Shown: positions 1 to 10,203, counted from the first letter of the stretch. The stretch: 64,000 nucleotides of DNA from Calliphora vicina (GCF_958450345.1 NC_088780.1:113100226-113164225), one strand, 5' to 3'. A program made the numbers and translations. Notes: generated by a model not told the origin, from the letters alone.

Positions 1-1655
1 GCCACCGCGGCATGTTAATCTTTAGAATAAAGAAATGTTTTTGACTAAAATTTACTTTTCGTGTTTTTTTTACAATTTCTTAAACACTCTCTATATAATT
101 GTATATGTAAATACTATTTCCACTTTCTTCTGCCTCTCACTGCACTTTTGTATAATACAATTTTAAATATTATTGATTTTAGCTCATCACAAATTAATTT
201 CTTGTTCAACATTTTCTAATTCTAGAAAATATTTGCCCTTCTCTTTCAATTTAAGAAGACAATTGTTTGACAGCTTTAAATTGACAGCAGCCACACTGCT
301 AAACCATTTTCAAATGTATTGAAATGCATTGAAAAAGAAATTATAATAATTGAAATATTTTTTTTTTTTTATATAAACAAATTGTTTTTTATGCATAAAT
401 ATATCGATGCCATAATGCACTTTCATAAATGTGGGAATGCAAACGGAGGAACGAACGAACAAATCATAACAAATCAATCTATGAGAAGAAGTAAGTGCAA
501 CAAACAACAGCGTGCAGCACTTTAGCGTCAACACAGCCATTATCAAGGGATTGAGATGATTGAAAATAAACCCACATGCCGTATGTTTTGCTTTTTACAA
601 GGAAATATAGTTTTCTTTTTGGTATATTTTGATTTTTACTATAAACACAAAATCAAATTTGATCTGCCAGTCATCAGTGAGTTCTCAAGGAAATAAAAAT
701 GCTGGAAATTTAAACCACACATTCATATGGAGTTTTTCGTTTTCCTTTCAATTTCTCGTGAAAAAAAAATAATAAACATGAAAATATCTATAGGAAATTA
801 CCACATTAATGTTAAAGTTATGAAGAAATTATGATTTGCTTCGGTTTTTATTATTTATTTATTTTTAGTGCAATATGTGTTATATTATATGTTAATGAGA
901 ATAAATTAAATTTTTGAAGCAGAAATATAAGTTTGAAGAGATTTTGTAATAAGAAATTTAAATCGGAGCAGATCTTATTACATTTGGTTGAGGTTACGAT
1001 TTGTTCCAAACTAATCAGCAATAGTATATTATGTACACATTAGGATTTTTTTGCTTTTATTAAATTCAAAAGACCCTGTGTCGGAATATTTAATGTGACA
1101 GTTGGTATAAAACTGCAACTCTGAAAATTAATCGGAAAATGCTAACTTGCCCATACATATATTTTTTAAGCACTTAAGTTTACCTAAGTTAGGAACGGCA
1201 GATGCCCTAAAGCGGAGCTCACTTGGATCACTAATCTGATGACATAATCACCCCTATCGTGAAAAACATGTGACACCATGAAATATCCATTTCCCTCGAA
1301 GGAAAAATTGCTATAGTTATATTCCCCTGAACTTTTCATTCACAATAGTTGATTTTGTTCGTAACAGCTGTTTATTGTTTACAAAATTCCATCTAAAAAT
1401 TTCCCACGTTGGGGATTTTTTTCACGTGAACAAAGTTTATGAACGAAAAATGGGAAAAGGGAACATGAGTCAGGCCTTGTATTTTTATATATATAGAATC
1501 TATTTTAAACATCTATATTTAAAAATAGCCCAATAAGTCGATCGTATACTTTAGTAATTGTGTGTATATGAATCTTCCTTTTGATTATACGATACCTGAA
1601 ACTGTTTTGATAATGGTCTCCACCATCCTCTAGAAGAGATAGCGAGCCATTCATC
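1..1655. other. AT-rich non-coding DNA
   Basis: There is no recognisable gene or element here. The open frames at 310-546 (minus) and 319-525 (plus) overlap each other on opposite strands and are full of homopolymer runs, so they look like chance. Poly-A/T runs are frequent. Confidence 0.6.
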
Positions 1656-1657
1656 GG

Positions 1658-1957
1658 ATGCCCTGAGTTCCTGGACACGGGGTCATTAAAAGTAATAACA
1701 GGGCTGATGCACTAGCGAAATCCCCTAAATTCAGGCGTGATATTAGCATTCCTCTATTGAGGGTAAAAGAACTGATCTCACACAAAGAGAATCCACTTGC
1801 AAAGAAACTATAAAAATCTTACCCAATATGTTTATGCAGAGAACACGACTTGCGACAAATCTGCCTAGAAACAATCTAAGGAGTCCACATGAGTGAACAT
1901 CTGCTCTGTAACTGTCCAGCATTTGGGAAACTGACACCTAGAATTCTTAGGCAATAA
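1658..1957 (+). pseudogene. LINE fragment, RNase H end and C-terminal zinc-knuckle region
   Basis: Read from 1667, the plus strand encodes VPGHGVIKSNNRADALAK. This matches the end of the RNase H domain in I/Jockey-type non-LTR retrotransposons, where the family pattern is W-V-P-G-H-x-G-I-x-G-N-E-x-A-D-x-L-A. The Trp codon before VPGH is TGA here. About 70 codons on, in the same frame, comes HMSEHLLCNCPAF, which matches the conserved 'EHLLCxCPA' Cys motif at the C-terminus of such ORF2 proteins. In-frame stops interrupt the stretch between the two motifs and end it at 1955. It is a 5'-truncated dead copy. No poly-A tail or target duplication could be assigned. The exact clade is uncertain. Confidence 0.7.
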
Positions 1958-2634
1958 ACACTTAGCAAATGTTTTAGCCTTCCCATTTGTGTCAGCAATA
2001 GACTTTCTGTTGCTAGAACAAAAAACGTCGATATATACAATCGAATCATTTTATTCGATAACGAATCTATTTCCCTGCCCATATATCATCGTCCGATACT
2101 CCGAGATCCAGTTAGTGTTCACCGGCAACGATGGTAACACTAATTTCTTTATGATAATCTGAACGGATTTATTGCACGAAAACTTGGAGGAAAATATAGT
2201 TTCTGAAACCGATACTGTAAGGGAAAATATAAAAATAATGCAGACATAATAAAGTATTACCCGCGTTCTGCACAACTGTCATATCTAATGGTAATCAATC
2301 CTCTAGCGAATAGAGTCCTGCTATTCGTATTTCTCAATTCGAACCAGATTTTGTTCAGTAGCCTAATGTTTCCATCTGTGTAAAAAAGTCACCCATTTGG
2401 AATACATATACAATATGAAACATCAGTAATAAAAGAGTTGGGAAGGTATGCTAAACAAAACATTATGAATATTGCTTCTGGTCCTGTGTTATGAAACACA
2501 ATATTATCATCGACACATATTTTAAACTTCGTTCGCATAATAAAGCTTTGGAGTCTATTTAGGATGATAGCAAAGACTAGTTATCATTCAAATCAATAAT
2601 AAGTTTAAGAAGATTTCAAAGTATATCGCTATAT
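1958..2634. other. non-coding DNA after the LINE fragment
   Basis: This is moderately AT-rich and has no recognisable product. The first part may be decayed 3' UTR of the LINE copy. A weak tRNA-like patch near 2285-2345 was not accepted. Confidence 0.4.
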
Positions 2635-3006
2635 ATGTATATAATGGTGCGATTTGACAAAAAGTCTAATAGAAATGAAATACGAAATAGGAATAAGTTT
2701 GGTCCAATCAGAGATTTTAGGAACCGTTGGCAAGCAAATCTGCGAAAAAATTTTAATAATGGTGAATGTCGAATAGTACATATCATCAAAACTAGGAAAA
2801 TATGGCACACAAATTTAGCCAATGTGCGTTACAGAAACCAGCTATGCATAAACTTTACAAGTCGTCTTGAATCAAGCCTCACATCTTTCTCATTTTCACT
2901 GAGACGAAATCCGGAGTTCATACATTATATCGTCCAGATAAATCAGCCTGGAATTTATTCGGAAGAATTGGGTATGAACCTAATAAGCCTCCAAAGTGAT
3001 CGGTAG
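2635..3006 (+). CDS. unrecognised 123-codon open frame
   Basis: This is the longest plus-strand frame that is not low-complexity. It starts with ATG, with a second ATG three codons later, and ends in TAG. The product would be basic and Asn/Arg-rich, with no signal peptide, membrane span or motif I recognise. Residue use is fairly protein-like (for example IVQINQPGIYSEELGMN near the C-terminus), and the local GC content is slightly above its surroundings. A frame of this length is not very unlikely by chance in 64 kb of such DNA. No splice sites, promoter or poly-A signal could be tied to it. It could be a chance ORF, an orphan gene or a remnant of an unknown element. Confidence 0.15.
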   Translation: MYIMVRFDKKSNRNEIRNRNKFGPIRDFRNRWQANLRKNFNNGECRIVHIIKTRKIWHTNLANVRYRNQLCINFTSRLESSLTSFSFSLRRNPEFIHYIVQINQPGIYSEELGMNLISLQSDR

Positions 3007-3471
3007 CACGATTCAATTAGCTCGTCTTTTTTTGGTGAACATTTAATCTCTAATTTTCAAATTACTTTTCAACTAATAAATATAAGAGCATAAGTTCGTC
3101 ACTTATAATATTATGTTCCATGTTCAAAGTACTTTTTTTTTGAAAAAGAGCATAAACTTACTAATAAATCTTTATTTGTTAAATGATAACATAAATGGGT
3201 AATAAAACGAAAACATTAATAATCATATGCATTAGAGTTTATGTGCATTTCAAAATAAAGCATTTACAGATTAGTTATAATCTGTATACAAAACTATAAA
3301 AATAATATTTAACCCACTTAATAAGTAATAAAAAAGCCATAAAGTGCAACAAAATACAAACATTTTATAAATAAGCAACTGATAATATTGACGTTATTGG
3401 GAAATCGTATTGAATTGTGCACACAATTACAGTTTTATCATTTATTTAGTATAAAACATTACATTGTATTA
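3007..3471. other. AT-rich non-coding DNA
   Basis: Nothing is recognised here. Many short A/T runs are present. Confidence 0.5.
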
Positions 3472-3871
3472 TCATTCAATTTGTATAGTTGTTTCAAAGA
3501 AACGATAACGCTGGTGTATGACCCAGTTGACTTGTTCTAAAATCTCCATGGGTTTAGCAGTCTCCGCAACTTCCAAGTGAGCTAAAGAGGCTATTTTATT
3601 GAGAGTTAAGGGCCATATTCTAACATTGTGAACATTCAGCACTCCATTTATGGATAAAAACAATTGCCTTACTTCGTTTTAATCCCAATTGGTGAGTGTA
3701 GATTCCATTAAAACCAATAAAGCTTTACGTGTGACACCCAAAGTGGCCAACAACAAAATGAGGGGCAAAAACAAATATCATGATGGGATCGATAATAAGC
3801 CAAGAAGGTTGAAAGTAAATAATGATACACCAATACTTTGAATCATTAAAGCTGCTTTAATGGTTTCATTT
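3472..3871 (-). pseudogene. broken SLC30/ZnT zinc transporter, C-terminal half
   Basis: The minus strand encodes a clear remnant of a cation-diffusion-facilitator zinc transporter, the family that moves Zn2+ out of the cytosol. Reading from 3870 down: NETIKAAL then IQSIGVSL (transmembrane segment 5 region, with the usual HVLGDL stretch missing); FQPSWLIIDPIMIFVFA (segment 6); LLLATLGVTRKALLVLME; then the cytosolic domain with INGVLNVHNVRIWPLTLNK, SLAHLEVAE and RYRFFETTIQIE before a TGA. The 'VHNxRIWxLT' and 'FFExTxQIE' motifs are diagnostic. At least two frameshifts are needed to join the segments. A TAA interrupts 'NWD*NEVRQLF', and the start and first four membrane segments are absent. It is therefore dead. 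I could not tell whether it arose by retroposition or by decay of a duplicate, and no poly-A tract was found downstream. Confidence 0.8.
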
Positions 3872-4104
3872 TTAAATAGTTAATTTAATAATTTTAAACA
3901 TGTATACAAATGAAAAAAAGGCAATGTTTTCACAAGCAATTTCCAGTTGTGGTCCCAAGAACACCCCTTTTGTCACCTCTTTTTTCTGCCTCTTATTAGA
4001 CGTTACCACTCATCACTAAAGTTTTGCCCGATTTAGCTCCCTGTCAAAGCTGGATGGGTATGGAAGAAATAAGGTCGACGTAATATACAAATATATATAC
4101 ATAT
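3872..4104. other. short unique stretch
   Basis: This has slightly higher GC than the flanks, but no protein similarity could be read in any frame. Confidence 0.4.
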
Positions 4105-4757
4105 ATAGTAGGCCGGGTCGATTTGTATGGAGGATCAAAAAGTAAAAACTCGTATAGCAGAAAAAACGCAATCTACGGAACATTCTAAGAAAGTTTCCTC
4201 AAGAAACCATAGGTTTAAAATCAAATCCTATCTTGCGCATTTCGTCTTTTATCCAATAAAAACAATTATTAAAAAAAATAAATTATATTGAAATATCATT
4301 TGATAAAAGACGAAATGCGCCAGGATCGAAAAATAAAATGTTGATAATCATCGTGTTTTATTGAAGATAATTCGATATAATTTCGTACATATCATTTTTT
4401 CGGACCAAGCACGAACCTTTTGAAACTGGCTGAAATCGGTCCATTATTTCACATAGCCACCATACAAATATCCTCCCGAAATTGGACTTTATCGGTCATA
4501 AATGTTTAATTTACGTAGGTATCTACACAAATATTGTTCCAAATAAGTTTTATATATACCGAATTCATATCAACAAATCACTTTAACGTTCATAAATCTC
4601 ATAAAAATGTTGTAAAATTCAACATAAATAACTTTCATATAGCCATAAACTACGACCTAATTTCATGGTGATCGGTCAATCACATGTTTTTGCTCATTTA
4701 CTTAGTGTAGGGTATTATATGTTTAGGCTTGACCGGCCCGACCTTGTCTTACTTGTT
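4105..4757 (-). repeat. dispersed repeat, AACAAGTAAG family, divergent member
   Basis: On the minus strand this begins AACAAGTAAGACAAGG, then a short CGGG/CCCG-type stem, then ATAATACCCTACAC. This is the same start layout as the repeats at 14914, 34760, 50585 and 58797 (AACAAGTAAG, small hairpin, TAxACCCTxCAC). Inside are an inverted pair of about 20 bp around 4236 and 4298 (reading CGCATTTCGTCTTTTAT and its complement) and phrases such as 'CTGAAATCGGTCC'. It has no coding capacity. The class is unknown. Confidence 0.5.
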
Positions 4758-4819
4758 TGTTAAGGAAATTTGAAGATATTTATGGGAAAATGCATGGTGA
4801 TAATAATAAAAAAAAACAT
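4758..4819. other. spacer
   Basis: AT-rich, nothing recognised. Confidence 0.3.
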
Positions 4820-5205
4820 ATGGAAAAATCGTACGTTCGCGACCCGTACGTTAGCGAGCGGTACTTAAGCCAATTAAACTAAAACCAATAGAGATATTTT
4901 ATTGCATAAATACCGGATAGAGATCTACATTAATACACTTTTAAATATTCCGTTCCATTTCGCAGATTTTTACATTTCACTACTGTCAGCCAAAGTTGAC
5001 TTCTATTTTGCGTACGTTCGTTACCACATGTTTATAACTATCATTATGAAAACTTAAACTCGATTAAAACCATATTTTGCACTAAACATAGAGTTACCAA
5101 AATGCTATTGAATCGCAAAAAAAAATGCTAGGAAAAGTTTTGTTTTCTATATTCTTTGGACATCAAAAGCGTACGAACGTACGTTCGTGACCCCAGGAAA
5201 TGCCC
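4820..5205. repeat. unclassified element with repeated CGTACGTTCG motif
   Basis: The motif CGTACGTTCGxxACC occurs in direct orientation near 4831, 5009 and 5182, with further partial copies (CGTACGTTAGCGAGCGG at 4847, CGTACGAAC at 5169). Such CpG-rich words are rare in the surrounding AT-rich DNA. The outer copies sit at the ends of a ~370-bp AT-rich body, as subterminal repeats of a DNA transposon would. No clean terminal inverted repeat or target duplication was seen. Confidence 0.35.
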
Positions 5206-6263
5206 ATATGCGATTCATCAAAACAAAAACAGGGATTTTAGCTTTTCTTAAAAATAAATAAATTAGTATCAATTTCTGTTTCAAATGTATACATTCAATG
5301 ACTATTAAAACATTAAGCGACCGGAATAATAACTTAATTTTTCAAATAACAAAATTTCCTGTGAATTATGTGACCATTAAAAAATCTCTTTCATTTATTG
5401 CAATCCACTTTAAAAGGTCATGTGCGTATTTTAATATAAAAACAAAATTATAAATTTCTTTTTAATTTAATAGAAATTATTAAAAAAAAAACAATAATGA
5501 ATTTAATTTCCATAAAATTAAATAGAAAACGCCACTACAACAATTATAGTTTGTTAGATGAGTGTGATTTATGTATTTGGTTTAACAATTTTTCATTTAT
5601 CTATTGATTGCTGGTATTTGAAACCCTCAGCCATCCATCGATAGAGATACATTTGTCTAATCATTGATAATGCAATTGTTTAGTTGTTTTCTATTTTGTA
5701 TGGTGTGGTTTGGTTCAGTTCAGTTCGGTTTGGTTTTGATTTTTTATTTTATTTTGACCTTTAAACCCACCATACAATTAAGTCAATTGATTAATTTTCC
5801 TAAACGCCGGAAGCTGTTTTACTCGTTTCTCTGTTGTTTGTACGATTTTTTTTATTTTTTTGTTCATTTTTACTATTTTGTAATTTTATTGTTTTTAGTG
5901 TTTTATTTCTTCTTCTATTTGCTGGTTTTGCCGTCTAGACCAGTAAAAGTTGAGTGGTTTAAACGTGCTTTTTTATTTTTGGTTGCTGTCTGCCTTGTTT
6001 TATCAATACCAGCACTTTGTTTGATTTAAACGTTTTTTCTACGTTTCTTTTTTGTTTAGTTTTATTTTTCGCTTTTGATTTAACTTTAACATTTAGTATC
6101 TTCTTCTGTTTGTGTTTTCAGTTCGTTTCTGACATTATAAATCATGGTTCAATTATATTGTAAACTTTAACCTGTGGCTTTAAATTTTTTGTTTATATTT
6201 TTGATAATAAGCTTTTAAGGTGATTAAAAAAATTTTAATTGAAAATTAATTTAAAGGTGAGTT
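5206..6263. other. AT/T-rich non-coding DNA
   Basis: The stretch 5650-6070 is extremely T-rich on the plus strand, which creates a 121-codon open frame (5664-6029) rich in Phe, Leu and Tyr. This is a composition artefact, not a gene. Confidence 0.5.
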
Positions 6264-6500
6264 GAAATTTTCAGGAGATGGTTTGTAAAGAAAAAAAAAA
6301 TCAGAAATTCCGGGTAAAACTCGGATTTTTTTTTCTTGGTCCAGTCAACTGTAATAAAAAAAGCTCCCTAAAGTATGCAGTACAAATTTAGATATTTTAT
6401 TTGCAAATAAATAAGAACAGGCAGGTGTATATGGGTTGGAGAAACTTGAAGAACTAACATTAGTAAATGCTACCGGGCGAAGCCGGGGCTGTCAACTAGT
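6264..6500 (+). mobile_element. Helitron-like fragment, 5'-truncated
   Basis: From 'AATTTTCAGGAGATGG' to 'GTCAACTAGT' this matches, with small differences, the element at 19361-19675 on the other strand. Both copies contain 'GGTCCAGTCAACTG'-like and 'GCAAATAAATAAGAACAGG' phrases. Both end in a GC-rich '(GG)GCGAAGCCG' stretch followed by CTAGT, the 3' end seen in many small insect Helitron-type elements. The 5' part (TCTATATATA... with 'ACGGCTGG') is missing here. Confidence 0.55.
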
Positions 6501-7220
6501 AAAGTATAAAAATTTGCTCGCACTCAAAGTTTTGCAATACTTGCCATACTCCTTAGCGGCACTTAAATACTAATGCATTAATTTGATAAGAAAAAAATTT
6601 AGTGCAAAAAATAATGCACTAAAAGCATTAAAGTTAAAAATGGTTCAATAAACTTGCATTATAATTGATTGCCAATGCAGTAACCTATTTCATGTATTAG
6701 TCACAGGTCCCTTCCAACAACTCAAGAAACATGTCAAAGGTATGTAGGTATTCCTTTCAAAACTGATGTTATTCTTAAATCTCTAGCAATTTACTCAAAT
6801 TCCTCGTTTGCCGGTGTGATTATTTGTCCAGCCAGTACCTGATTCATTTTGAACAGGTACCAATGAAATCACTTTTTTTTTCTTCAGAGTATTAAATTTC
6901 AAATAATGACTGATATTGATTTCTTATGGAGTATATTGTTTTGCTTCATTTATTATTTTAGTTCTCTGTTTCAGCACAAAACAATTGCATTTTAATATAC
7001 AACAGTACGCAGTAGTTATGAAGTTGGTCATTTAGTTTCATTAAACTATAAGGATATTCACTTAAAAGTGACATTCTAAAGTTTTTGTATAAAGCTTTGA
7101 TCCATATAATGTTTAAACTAATGACGATTTATTTTCACCCTCGTTAACACAAAGTCTGGTTATTTATGTGTTAACTGTAGGTTAAAATTATTTTTGTATG
7201 AAAACTGTCTGTATATCTTT
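6501..7220. other. non-coding DNA
   Basis: AT-rich, no recognised gene or repeat. Confidence 0.4.
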
Positions 7221-7330
7221 AAGGTGCCCCGATAGACCAGTCGATAGTGTTTGAGGGTTACGGGTTCGTTTCCCATCAGAAACTCTGGTATCTGCAGACA
7301 AGCAGTTAGTTAGTGAAAATTGTTCTTTTC
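7221..7330 (+). repeat. tRNA-derived SINE-like fragment
   Basis: The phrase TAGACCAGTCG at 7233 resembles a Pol III A box. GGTTCGTTTCC at 7263-7273 fits the B box GGTTCGANNCC with one mismatch and is followed by 'CATCAGAAACTCTGGTATC'. The two are spaced about right for a tRNA-derived promoter, but there is no acceptor stem or cloverleaf, so it is not a tRNA gene. A SINE head is the likely source. Confidence 0.45.
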
Positions 7331-7440
7331 CAATATAAGTTTATATGGAAATTATGGGCATTGAAATAAATTATTTGGACTTCAGTTAATTTAAATTTCT
7401 AATAAAATTAAATTGATTTTAATTGTAATAAATTGAAATA
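7331..7440. other. spacer
   Basis: AT-rich spacer between the SINE-like fragment and the transposase remnant. It could be the SINE tail. Confidence 0.3.
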
Positions 7441-8197
7441 ATACAAAGGGTGGTTTTTTAAGCGCGATAGAGCTTACGGAAGTGTTAAAAGTCATACTGC
7501 GCTCACTTTTTGACATTTATGACCGTTTGATCAGATTACTCTAGCAAATCATCATGATTGACGCTAGAACAACGCTACCAAATTATTCAAATTTACTTTA
7601 AAAATTAGTCACCGATTCGAGCAACTTATTGCACAACCATCCATTACATACAGAAAAATTCACCGTTTTTGTGCGGTTTACACGCTGGTGGCGTCTTCGG
7701 ACCTAATTTCTTCAAAAATGAAGTTGTATTTCGAGTAACGGTCAATGGAGATCTTTACCCCACCTTGATCGATGATTTTTTGTTTGATGACATCTATTAC
7801 ATTGATCCCGGCGAGATGTGGTTTCAACAGGATGCCGCTACATGCCATACGGCGACCTTAACTATCGATTTATTGAAATCAAAATTTGGCGTTAACTTGG
7901 ACTTGTCCATTGGCCTTCAAGCCCGTGCGATTTGACACATGTCGATCATTTGCTGTGGACCCACGTGAAGTCACAGGTTTATGCTGATAAACCAGGAACA
8001 ATTGACGCATTGGAGGTCAAAATTGTTCGTGTTATTCGTAACGTACGGCCAGAAATGCTCAAAAAAGTGGCCCAAAATTGGACGTCCAGAATGCGCTTCT
8101 TTAAGAAGAGCCCCCGTGATCAAATGTTAATGCCATGTATTGATCTATCAAATAAAGAAATGTTTTTTGATAATTTCCAGTTCTATCGGCCTTAAAA
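7441..8197 (+). pseudogene. mariner-type transposase remnant with DUF4817-like HTH
   Basis: This is a Tc1/mariner-superfamily transposase in pieces. LTLEQRYQIIQIYFKN at 7558-7605 is the N-terminal helix-turn-helix start typical of the DUF4817-type insect transposases. It is followed after about 60 bp by LCGLHAGGVFGPNFF, so a large internal deletion has removed the middle of the protein, including the first catalytic Asp. MWFQQDAATCHTATLTIDLL carries the second Asp (7819-7878). A frameshift and small deletion near 7900 separate it from WPSSPCDLTHVDHLLW (7911-7958), which holds the third acidic residue as Asp. HVKSQVYADKPGTIDALE then leads to a C-terminus at 8195. An extra T near 7668 also breaks the frame before CGLHAGG. 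The left edge near 7441 (GGGTGGTTTTTTAAG) may be the terminal repeat. The right repeat was not found. Confidence 0.8.
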
Positions 8198-8940
8198 AAT
8201 ACATGCTATAAAAAAAGTTAGCACTCATCTATGTCGTATATTAATATTAATTAATGCAAATATCATATATTCAACTCATCATTTTGGAAGTAAAATAAAA
8301 ATAACTAGTATGTAAGTATGTATGTTTTAAAATGGTTCGATTTTGTTAAATATCTTTTAAGTGAATACCCCTAAAACACTTGATTGCTTCATTTACTTCA
8401 TGGCAACAATGAAAAAAAAAAAATAACAACTGCAAATCCGCAAGATAAAATGGCAAAAGAAATAAATTTATTATTAGAGACCAACCAACTAAAAAAAAAT
8501 GTTTCTAATTAAATACTGTTGACAAATGCTTTTGATACTATTTTGTCGTCTCCTACTACTAAATTGGCTTCATTTTGTTGCCATTTCTGCTTTGCTTTTC
8601 AATTTAGTCATTCAATACCAAACATTGAAAATAATGCCTGAATTTTTATAAAAAAATGAAGTAGTAGAAATAATAAAATACTTGTAGTCTACTCGTCTAA
8701 AGTGTAACAAACAATCACTATTGTTTTATTTGTATTTTTTTTCTCTCCCCGTTTCTGTATCTTTGTCTATCTATAAATTGAAAGTATTTGCAAAAATAGA
8801 AATGAATGAAAACAAAACAAAAAAAAGCTAAATCGATTGATTGAAATTGAAATTAAATACTTGAAAGATTGTCGTCAAGTTTGTGATTGTTTCATAAACA
8901 TTCAACATCACGATTCTCATGTTTCTGTTGCAACAACAAC
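8198..8940. other. AT-rich non-coding DNA
   Basis: Nothing is recognised. A short CAA-type microsatellite (near 8931-8941) abuts the tandem duplication. Confidence 0.5.
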
Positions 8941-9508
8941 AACGGACTTGTTTTGATTGAAGCTACAGCGAAGACTACTGACGGCTGGCTTCTACATAGA
9001 TGAGGTTTTCTTTTTTTAAGCGAGGGTTAAGCGAGAAGTGCAAAATATGCATCTTCACGAAGTATATGTACGAAGTTTCATTCAAATCCAGGAATAATTC
9101 AATAATATTTCATGGTGGAGACGAAAGAGGACCAAAAGCTACTTTTTTAAATTGGGTTCATATTGTTACGAAATTGTACTTGAATTCAAATATAAAGATT
9201 TAACGGCTGATTTAAAAGTAGCCTAACGGACTTGTTTTGATTGAAGCTACAGCGAAGACTACTGACGGCTGGCTTCTACATAGATGAGGTTTTCTTTTTT
9301 TAAGCGAGGGTTAAGCGAGAAGTGCAAAATATGCATCTTCACGAAGTATATGTACGAAGTTTCATTCAAATCCAGGAATAATTCAATAATATTTCATGGT
9401 GGAGACGAAAGAGGACCTAAAGCTACTTTTTTAAATTGGGTTCATATTGTTACGAAATTGTACTTGAATTCAAATATAAAGATTTAACGGCTGATTTAAA
9501 AGTAGCCT
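8941..9508 (+). repeat. 284-bp tandem duplication
   Basis: Unit 1 is 8941-9224 and unit 2 is 9225-9508. I saw a single difference between them (A in GACCAAAAG at about 9134, T in the second copy). Each unit contains the first 61 bp of the solo LTR (from TGTTACGAAA) plus upstream DNA, so the duplication happened after the LTR inserted. The junction 'GCCTAACGGA' shares only AA between the two edges, which fits microhomology-mediated or replication-slippage duplication. The identical 67-codon frames at 9000-9203 and 9284-9487 are a by-product. The near-identity points to a recent event. Confidence 0.95.
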
Positions 9509-9747
9509 AATGCTTTCAAATAACAGTGCTGTAATAGCAAACTGTAACATATCTTTGGGCATTATTAACATTGAATAAAAGCTTTCCGTTGACCATTGAT
9601 CGTAAGTTGGCAACGCTGTTTGCTGCGACCGTATATTCGAATTCGAATATTCAGTTAAAGAACATTGTAGAAAGTACAGCACAGATGGCGTATGTATTAG
9701 AAACCTCTAGACAGTTAAAGATAAATCTAGAGTGCAGATGGCGGTGT

Positions 9748-9755
9748 TATAAATA
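9748..9755 (+). promoter_or_regulatory. LTR TATA box
   Basis: TATAAATA lies near the middle of the LTR, followed about 20 bp on by TTGCAGTCG, a plausible start region. The second LTR keeps TATAAA at the matching place (32867-32872). Confidence 0.5.
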
Positions 9756-9933
9756 GTGGCAGAGGTTGCAGTCGCTAGTGAGTTTATCAGAGACGCTTTT
9801 CGAACAAACATCAACTGAGTGCTGTGTTTTTCAAGTGAATTCGTGTACATTATAAAGTTTCTGCGAATTTATAAACTTGTATAAAAAACATTGAGTGACT
9901 TTTTAATTCTGTGGTTGTTGTACATTTTAAATT

Positions 9934-9939
9934 AATAAA
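9934..9939 (+). terminator. LTR polyadenylation signal
   Basis: AATAAA followed by GAGTTGTTAC marks the likely R/U5 side of the LTR. It is conserved at 33073-33078 in the other copy. Confidence 0.5.
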
Positions 9940-10203
9940 GAGTTGTTACAATTTTTAAACTACTAAACGGCTTTTATTTGCAATCAAAAGTATCCGGTTT
10001 ATTTAAAGGAAATAAACCAACGTTTTGAAAAGGTTAAAACGTAACAATATCTAAAACACAAAAATCGGGGAAGTCTGAAATAATTTATTTTATAGATAAT
10101 GTAGGTATGTTTTGAAATTATAAAAAAAATTATGGTTTAGATATGAAGGAATGTGGCGTTTCGTCCCCTTGGCATTTGGAATAAAATACTTGTTTTATTT
10201 AAA

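Larger units (their letters stand above)
9448..10046 (+). mobile_element. solo LTR, gypsy-type family, copy A
   Basis: The element starts TGTTACGAAATT and ends AAAACGTAACA, so it has TG...CA ends within a short TGTTACG/CGTAACA inverted repeat. It is flanked by ATAT at 9444-9447 and 10047-10050, a perfect 4-bp target duplication. The same 0.57-0.6 kb sequence, also flanked by ATAT, is at 32620-33185. There is no gag/pol between or beside them, so each is a solo LTR left by recombination. Length, 4-bp duplication and ATAT target fit Ty3/gypsy-type elements; 297 and 17.6 are known to use ATAT. The exact family is not identified. Confidence 0.9.

Noticed and set aside
1..10. GCCACCGCGG at the very start resembles a cloning-vector polylinker (SacII region).
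   Set aside because: Ten bases are too few, and no further vector sequence follows.
2280..2345. tRNA-like patch with AATTCGAACC.
   Set aside because: No complete B box, no second box at the right spacing and no cloverleaf.
5664..6029. 121-codon open frame.
   Set aside because: Made of T-rich sequence giving Phe/Leu/Tyr runs. No start context or motif.
9000..9487. Two identical 67-codon frames suggesting a duplicated gene.
   Set aside because: They lie in the tandem duplication and run into the LTR. The identity comes from the recent DNA duplication, not selection.
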